Source of the DNA: JAYVJH01 sp043777595
Lineage (GTDB): Bacteria; Bacteroidota; Bacteroidia; Cytophagales; Spirosomataceae
Assembly: GCA_043777595.1 (NCBI GenBank)
Contig: JAYWHT010000089.1
Location: 1 to 64,000, forward strand
Direction of reading: 5' to 3'
Length of the DNA: 64,000 nt
A program made the translations under genes and the position numbers. The notes under the pieces were generated by a model. That model saw nothing but the letters and a program-made list of their open reading frames with translations. It made no database searches and was not told the origin of the DNA. Every line of letters starts with the position of its first letter. Within the stretch, counting starts at the first letter, position 1. This document shows, piece after piece, positions 59,141-64,000 of the stretch.

Positions 59141-62100
59141 ATGATACGCAAGACACTACTACACTTTGTATTTTCGTTTTTCATTTTTAATTTTTCACTT
59201 CTTACTTTCGCTCAGCGGTACGGAAATGAATGGATACGATATGAGCAAAATTATATAAAAATGCCTGTTACTGAAACTGGTTTTTACAGAGTCATGCTAT
59301 CGGATATTCAGAAAGCAGGGCTTACCGTTGATTTACCCCAAAAACTACAACTTTATCACCATGGGCAAGAAGTGGCCGTTACTGTAACGGGGTCTTACTT
59401 AGAGTTTTATGGTCTCAAAAACGACGGCGGCCAAGATAGTTTGCTATATCGCCCAGTATCGGCTCGTTCGCATCAATACCAAACATTGTATTCCGAAACA
59501 ACCTATTATTTTTTGACCGTCGGTACTGCCAACGGAAAACGTATTTTACAACATAATTTAACAAATAATCTCAATCTAAAGCCAGAGCAGTACCACCTTG
59601 AACAACAAGTACAGTTTTATAATGGCGAGTATTCTTTTAATAATTTTCCTGGGCCTGTGCCTAATTTACAGCAAAGTTTTTATGAGCCTGGCGAGGGCTG
59701 GACGGGTGGCATGATTCGCAAAGATTCGCTTGCAATCTGGAACGTAAAACTAATTAACTGGCTCAATAGCAGTAGTTTATCAAAACCAAAATTTGAAATA
59801 CTTATAAATGGGCGTAGTGATTTTTATCATCGGACTACATTAAAACTAAATACCCGAACAGTTACAGATTTTGGTTGGATAGGCTACAAATCACAAAGTA
59901 CAAGCACCGACATAGCACCAAATGAAATAACGGCAGACGGGCGTTTTAGTTTTTCGTTACAATCAAACCAAAAAGATGACTATGAAATTTACTCACTGTC
60001 GCTCTATAAAATAACCTATCCACAGACGTTTGATATGCTCGGCAAGGTTTCCAAAACGTTTTATTTGCCTGTCAATTCCAATAATTATTCACTCTTAAAA
60101 ATCAATAATCCTCCAGCCAATGCCCAAGTTTATGACATCACCGACCGTTATAATTTTGTAGCCTTGCAAAGTAGGGCAGAGGGCAGTAGTACTGTTGTTG
60201 AAATACCAAATACAAAGCAAGCCAGAACGATTTTGGTAACGACCGAGCCAACCAAAAACACTACTTTGAGTTTGATTAAATTTGAAAACACCAATCCAGC
60301 CGCCTACAATTACCAAATCATCACACATGCCAGTATTTTGAGTGGCGCACAAGCCTTTGCCGACTACCGAAGTACAGCCGCAGGCGGTAGCTACAAAGTC
60401 AAAGTTACTGACATTCAGCAGCTTTACGATCAGTTTTCGTTTGGTGAGCATCACCCTATGGCCATCAGGCGGTATGCTGATTTTATACTGAACAGTGGTC
60501 AAAAGCCTTATTTGTTTTTGATTGGTCGGCCTTATACTTTTCCTGATTTTTTGAAAAACACACCCGACGACCTCGTACCGAGCATTGGCTACCCAGGTTC
60601 AGATATTTTGCTTACGGCTGGCTTGGGTGGCGAGCCAGCAGACACACCAACACTACCTACTGGCCGACTGAATGTAACGCAAAATGGGCCAATATTAACC
60701 TATCTAAAAAAAGTACAAGATTTTGAAAATCAGACCAATGGCGGGCTTTGGCGCAAAAATATGTTACATCTTAACGGCGGCAAGTCAGTAGGCGAAATTG
60801 AAAGTTTACGCTCGTCGTTATCGAGTCTCACGCCTATTGTGGGTAGTCAGTGGGTTGGTGGTCGTGTGTCGGCTATTTCAAAGTCCAGCCCTGTTGAGGT
60901 CGAAAACGTCAATATTTCTAAGCAACTCAACGACGGGCTGTCGTTGGTTACGTTTTTTGGTCATGCTTCGCCTACCGTTACCGACCTCAATATTGGCTTT
61001 GCTTCAACGGCAGGCAATGGGCTAAATAACCAAGGCAAATACCCGATGATGTATTTTAATGGCTGTGCGGTGGGTAATGTTTTTTTTAGGTACAATACCA
61101 TCACTACCGACTGGCTACTGGCACCCAACAAAGGTGCTGTGGTGGTGATGGCACATTCATACTGGAGTTTTTTGGCTTCGACCAATCAACATTTACAGGC
61201 ACTCTACCAGACACTTTACAACAACAAAAGCTCGCTGAATTGGGGAATTGGTCGAGTACATCAAGAAATAAACCGCAAACTGGCCAGCCAAGCCAATGAC
61301 GAGTACGTGCTGTCGGGTATGCACCAAAGCGTGCTACAAGGCGACCCTGCCGTGGTGATTTACCCGCTCACTAAGCCCGACTATGAAGTAAGTAAATCGG
61401 GGCTTTTTGTTCAGGCCAAAAACCAAACTACGAGTTTGGGTAAGGCTGACTCGTTGCAAGTGGGTGTTTTTTTGAACAATCTGGGGCTGTACGACACGCA
61501 ACAAAAAATAACGCTAAAAGTAAAATTGACATATACCAACCAACAACCCGAAAAGCAAATTGTAGCCGCCGCCGTTGCTTACTCTGATACATTGTTGGTA
61601 ACATTTAAAAACGAAACGGGTCTTCAAAAAATAGAAGTAACTGCCGACCCCGCCCAGAGCATTGACGAACTCAACGAAAGCAACAACACGGCTTCGTTGG
61701 ATATTGACTGGGCAAAAGCTGCTCAGACGGTGTCGTACCCCATCAGCACACAACCCGACAAATTGCCGCCAGCATTAGATGTATTGTTTGACAATGAGCG
61801 AATTACAAACGACGGAATAGTATCAAACAAGCCCGAAATTAGTATATCGTTAGTCGAAGAAAATAAAATTAGTTTGACTGACACGGCCACCGTTGAGGTG
61901 TTTTTGAAGAAATGTGCTACCTGTAATTTTGAAAAAATAGCCAATAAAGCCTTAAATCTCAAAACCAATACCCAAAATACTTTACAGTTACTTTATACGC
62001 CAACATTGACAGCCAATACCTACGAAATGCTGGTAACAGGTCGAGATTTGGCCCAAAATGCGGTCGTGCCTTACCGCATTAGGTTTATAGTTGGCGGCAA

Positions 62101-62386
62101 CAGTCCTATATCGTTTCGGGTGTTTCCCAATCCAGCGCAATTCTATACCAAGTTCGAGGCCATTGTGCAGAGCGATACCAAGCCCGTACAATTCAAGGCA
62201 AAAGTAATAGATCTGTTGGGGCGAGTTGTTTTTGAACAAGCGCAAACTGCCAAAATCGGAACTAATACAATGCCTTGGCAACCAGCCGAAAGCCTCAACA
62301 ATGGCTCGTATATTTACCAAACAGAACTTGTGTGGGCAGACGGCAAAATCGAAAAACAGTCGGGGACTGTGGTGGTAAGTCGCTAA
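59141..62386 (+). CDS. porU2: Type IX secretion system sortase, PorU2 type (C25 peptidase)
   Basis: 1081 residues. After the signal peptide ('FVFSFFIFNFSLLTFAQ') comes a long beta-rich N-terminal region. The gingipain-like C25 peptidase domain follows, with catalytic His608 in 'LVTFFGHASPTVTDL' and Cys642 in 'MYFNGCAVGN'. The C-terminal 'FRVFPNPAQFYTKFEAIVQ...LLGRVVFEQAQ' looks like a T9SS type A sorting domain. PorU cuts off such sorting domains and attaches cargo to the surface; the PorU2 label is by resemblance. The GH5 enzyme at 10.6-12 kb is a likely client. Convergent with the helicase gene, 4-bp overlap. Confidence 0.9.
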   Translation: MIRKTLLHFVFSFFIFNFSLLTFAQRYGNEWIRYEQNYIKMPVTETGFYRVMLSDIQKAGLTVDLPQKLQLYHHGQEVAVTVTGSYLEFYGLKNDGGQDSLLYRPVSARSHQYQTLYSETTYYFLTVGTANGKRILQHNLTNNLNLKPEQYHLEQQVQFYNGEYSFNNFPGPVPNLQQSFYEPGEGWTGGMIRKDSLAIWNVKLINWLNSSSLSKPKFEILINGRSDFYHRTTLKLNTRTVTDFGWIGYKSQSTSTDIAPNEITADGRFSFSLQSNQKDDYEIYSLSLYKITYPQTFDMLGKVSKTFYLPVNSNNYSLLKINNPPANAQVYDITDRYNFVALQSRAEGSSTVVEIPNTKQARTILVTTEPTKNTTLSLIKFENTNPAAYNYQIITHASILSGAQAFADYRSTAAGGSYKVKVTDIQQLYDQFSFGEHHPMAIRRYADFILNSGQKPYLFLIGRPYTFPDFLKNTPDDLVPSIGYPGSDILLTAGLGGEPADTPTLPTGRLNVTQNGPILTYLKKVQDFENQTNGGLWRKNMLHLNGGKSVGEIESLRSSLSSLTPIVGSQWVGGRVSAISKSSPVEVENVNISKQLNDGLSLVTFFGHASPTVTDLNIGFASTAGNGLNNQGKYPMMYFNGCAVGNVFFRYNTITTDWLLAPNKGAVVVMAHSYWSFLASTNQHLQALYQTLYNNKSSLNWGIGRVHQEINRKLASQANDEYVLSGMHQSVLQGDPAVVIYPLTKPDYEVSKSGLFVQAKNQTTSLGKADSLQVGVFLNNLGLYDTQQKITLKVKLTYTNQQPEKQIVAAAVAYSDTLLVTFKNETGLQKIEVTADPAQSIDELNESNNTASLDIDWAKAAQTVSYPISTQPDKLPPALDVLFDNERITNDGIVSNKPEISISLVEENKISLTDTATVEVFLKKCATCNFEKIANKALNLKTNTQNTLQLLYTPTLTANTYEMLVTGRDLAQNAVVPYRIRFIVGGNSPISFRVFPNPAQFYTKFEAIVQSDTKPVQFKAKVIDLLGRVVFEQAQTAKIGTNTMPWQPAESLNNGSYIYQTELVWADGKIEKQSGTVVVSR

Positions 62387-64000
62387 CTAAACAAATCAAT
62401 AATATCGTCTTGCGATAGTTTTTTGATAAAACCAGCCTCGGCACTTATTAGGTCGTCGGCGAGGTCTTTTTTGCGTTGTTGGAGCAGTAATATTTTTTCT
62501 TCTACACTGTCTTTACATATCATTTTGTAGGCAAATACCTTCTTGGTTTGGCCTATGCGGTGCGTGCGGTCGATGGCTTGCGCTTCTACGGCGGGGTTCC
62601 ACCAAGGGTCAATCAAATATACATAGTCGGCTTCGGTGAGGTTGAGGCCCACGCCACCTGCTTTGAGGCTCATCAAAAACACCCGACAGTTTTGGTCGTT
62701 CTGAAAACGATTGACACGGTCGGCACGGTCGGTAGTTTGGCCGTCTAAGTACTCGTAAGGAATGTTGTTTTTTTCGAGATGGGTTTTGATTAAGTCTAAC
62801 ATTTTCAAGAACTGACTGAATATCAGAATCTTATGGTTCGAGGCGTTTTCTTCAATCTCACGGGTTATTTCTTCCAACTTAGCCGACTCGTTGCCATAGT
62901 CGGCATCGTCAGACAGTAGGGCGGGGGAGTCGCATATTTGGCGGAGTTTCATCAAGGCTTCCAGTATCAAGAAACTACTTTTGTTCATGCCCTCGGTAGC
63001 CATTTTGTCGGCTATTTGCTGGCGGTATTTTTCTCTGAATGTTTCATAGACTTTGCGCTGTTTTTTGCCCATTTCGCAGTACAAAATCGTCTCGGTTTTG
63101 TCGGGCAAATCTTTGGCTACTTCTTCTTTGGTGCGTTTGAGCATAAACGGATAGATGAGCTTGCGTAGCTCAGTGGCTTTTTCTTTATCCTGAAATTTGT
63201 CTATCGGATTGGCATACTCGGACTTAAAAAATTCGCCACCACCCAAAAACCCAGGATTCAGAAACTCCATCTGCGAGTACAAATCAAAGGTATTGTTTTC
63301 GACAGGCGTACCCGTCATCGTGATTCTGTTTTTGGCTTTCAGTAGCCTTACAGCCTTTGAGGTAAGCGAGTCAGGGTTTTTGACGGCCTGCGATTCGTCT
63401 AATATTATGTAGTTGAATTTGTATTTTTGCAACATCTCAACATCGCTCCTCATCGTGCCGTAAGTGGTCAAGATTATATCGAATTGATTGAAATAGTCCG
63501 TTTTTTTTACTCTATCCAATCCTCGATGAACGTGAACTGTAATGTCGGGTGCAAACTTAGTAACTTCGGCTTGCCAGTTAAAAATCAAAGACGTAGGCAC
63601 AACGACCAAGTTGGTAGCCTCGGAATTTTGGTTTTTTTGGTTCAACAAAAAAGCCAGTACTTGCAGCGTTTTACCCAAACCCATATCGTCGGCAAGGCAA
63701 CCGCCCCAGCCAAAATCATCTAAAAAATTCAACCATTTATAACCTTCTTCTTGATAAATACGCAACTCTGCTTTGAGGTTGGTAGGCAGCGGTATAGACT
63801 GTATTTCTTTAAAATTGAGCAATTTTTGTTTTTTGTCGAACAGTTCTTGCTGGATTTCGTAGTTGTCAATTTCGTCAGTGAGTTCGTCAATGAGCGAAAA
63901 GTGCATTTTGGAAAGTTTGATGTTGTCGCCCTTTACAATCCCAAATTTTAAAAGCGGCTCAATGCGCTTTATCCAGTCTTCGGGGAGTAGTCCGAGTGTA
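62383..64000 (-). CDS. SNF2/DEAD-box family helicase, C-terminal part (5' end outside window)
   Basis: About 539 codons are visible on the minus strand, open to the window edge; the first residues read 'TLGLLPEDWIKRIEPLLKFG'. The Snf2 ATPase motifs are present: Walker A 'DDMGLGKTLQVLAF', DExx box as 'ILDESQAVKNP', 'TMTGTPVENNTFDLYS', 'ILIFSQFLKML', 'MSLKAGGVGLNLTEADYVYLIDPWWNPAVEAQAIDRTHRIGQTKKV' (in parts). It remodels protein-DNA complexes such as RNA polymerase in bacterial members. The amino-terminal half lies outside. It overlaps porU2 by 4 bp at the stop codons. Confidence 0.93.
   Translation of the reverse strand, partial: TLGLLPEDWIKRIEPLLKFGIVKGDNIKLSKMHFSLIDELTDEIDNYEIQQELFDKKQKLLNFKEIQSIPLPTNLKAELRIYQEEGYKWLNFLDDFGWGGCLADDMGLGKTLQVLAFLLNQKNQNSEATNLVVVPTSLIFNWQAEVTKFAPDITVHVHRGLDRVKKTDYFNQFDIILTTYGTMRSDVEMLQKYKFNYIILDESQAVKNPDSLTSKAVRLLKAKNRITMTGTPVENNTFDLYSQMEFLNPGFLGGGEFFKSEYANPIDKFQDKEKATELRKLIYPFMLKRTKEEVAKDLPDKTETILYCEMGKKQRKVYETFREKYRQQIADKMATEGMNKSSFLILEALMKLRQICDSPALLSDDADYGNESAKLEEITREIEENASNHKILIFSQFLKMLDLIKTHLEKNNIPYEYLDGQTTDRADRVNRFQNDQNCRVFLMSLKAGGVGLNLTEADYVYLIDPWWNPAVEAQAIDRTHRIGQTKKVFAYKMICKDSVEEKILLLQQRKKDLADDLISAEAGFIKKLSQDDIIDLFS

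Overview
The window looks like chromosomal DNA from a Bacteroidota bacterium, most likely order Cytophagales. The evidence is a SusC/SusD outer-membrane pair, a PorU2-type type IX secretion sortase and a glycoside hydrolase with type IX sorting tails, promoters of the Bacteroidota form TTTG-N20-TAnnTTTG, a tmRNA whose tag reads (A)GENSYAMAA, and families largely restricted to the phylum (DUF4494, DUF5723, CRTAC1/VCBS lipoproteins). Genus cannot be fixed by reading alone. Almost all genes are housekeeping or typical accessory genes. I found no tRNA, rRNA, CRISPR array, complete insertion sequence or prophage.

Layout. 1-6.4 kb: tail of a LuxR-type regulator, then a reverse feo locus in which a single-chain restriction-modification-like enzyme lies between feoA and feoB, then threonine aldolase. 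6.6-12 kb: a nonsense-interrupted nucleotidyltransferase, a type II NADH dehydrogenase, a frameshifted copy of a PD-(D/E)XK-like family, a leucine-rich-repeat protein and a GH5 glycanase. 12.1-12.55 kb: ssrA and its terminator. 12.8-17.5 kb: an ABC-HlyD-TolC export operon whose ABC protein has lost its ATPase motifs. 17.6-21.4 kb: small cytochrome, YebC, a repeat-rich area with toxin-antitoxin debris, and lysA. 21.4-29.9 kb: pyrG, DUF4494, moaE, an acyl-ACP desaturase, a thioredoxin-fold protein, a Uma2 gene broken by one stop, and the intact paralogue of the 8.3 kb pseudogene. 29.9-36.7 kb: ATP-grasp protein, DUF5723 protein, and a Kir channel / LD-carboxypeptidase / Gfo-Idh-MocA operon. 36.9-45.8 kb: SusC-SusD-VCBS locus. 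45.9-50.5 kb: tightly packed glycosyltransferase-TatD-arginase-asparaginase cluster, then a reverse glycosyltransferase-like gene. 50.6-54.3 kb: ArsR regulator, DUF6428, alanine dehydrogenase, tsaE, TMEM220. 54.4-64 kb: TonB receptor, mazEF, Fur-family regulator, rRNA methyltransferase, PorU2, and the C-terminal part of a SNF2 helicase.

The most distinctive material is small and repetitive. There is a roughly 180-bp terminal-inverted-repeat element present twice (33.25 kb and 50.98 kb) with short direct repeats flanking each copy. Palindromic elements have entered coding sequence in frame (in the restriction-modification gene and in the leader of the TolC gene). A nested-palindrome block lies at 18.8-19.4 kb. 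Several small accessory genes are broken by single stops or frameshifts. Together these suggest active turnover of small mobile repeats and decay of defence or toxin-antitoxin genes in an otherwise stable chromosome.
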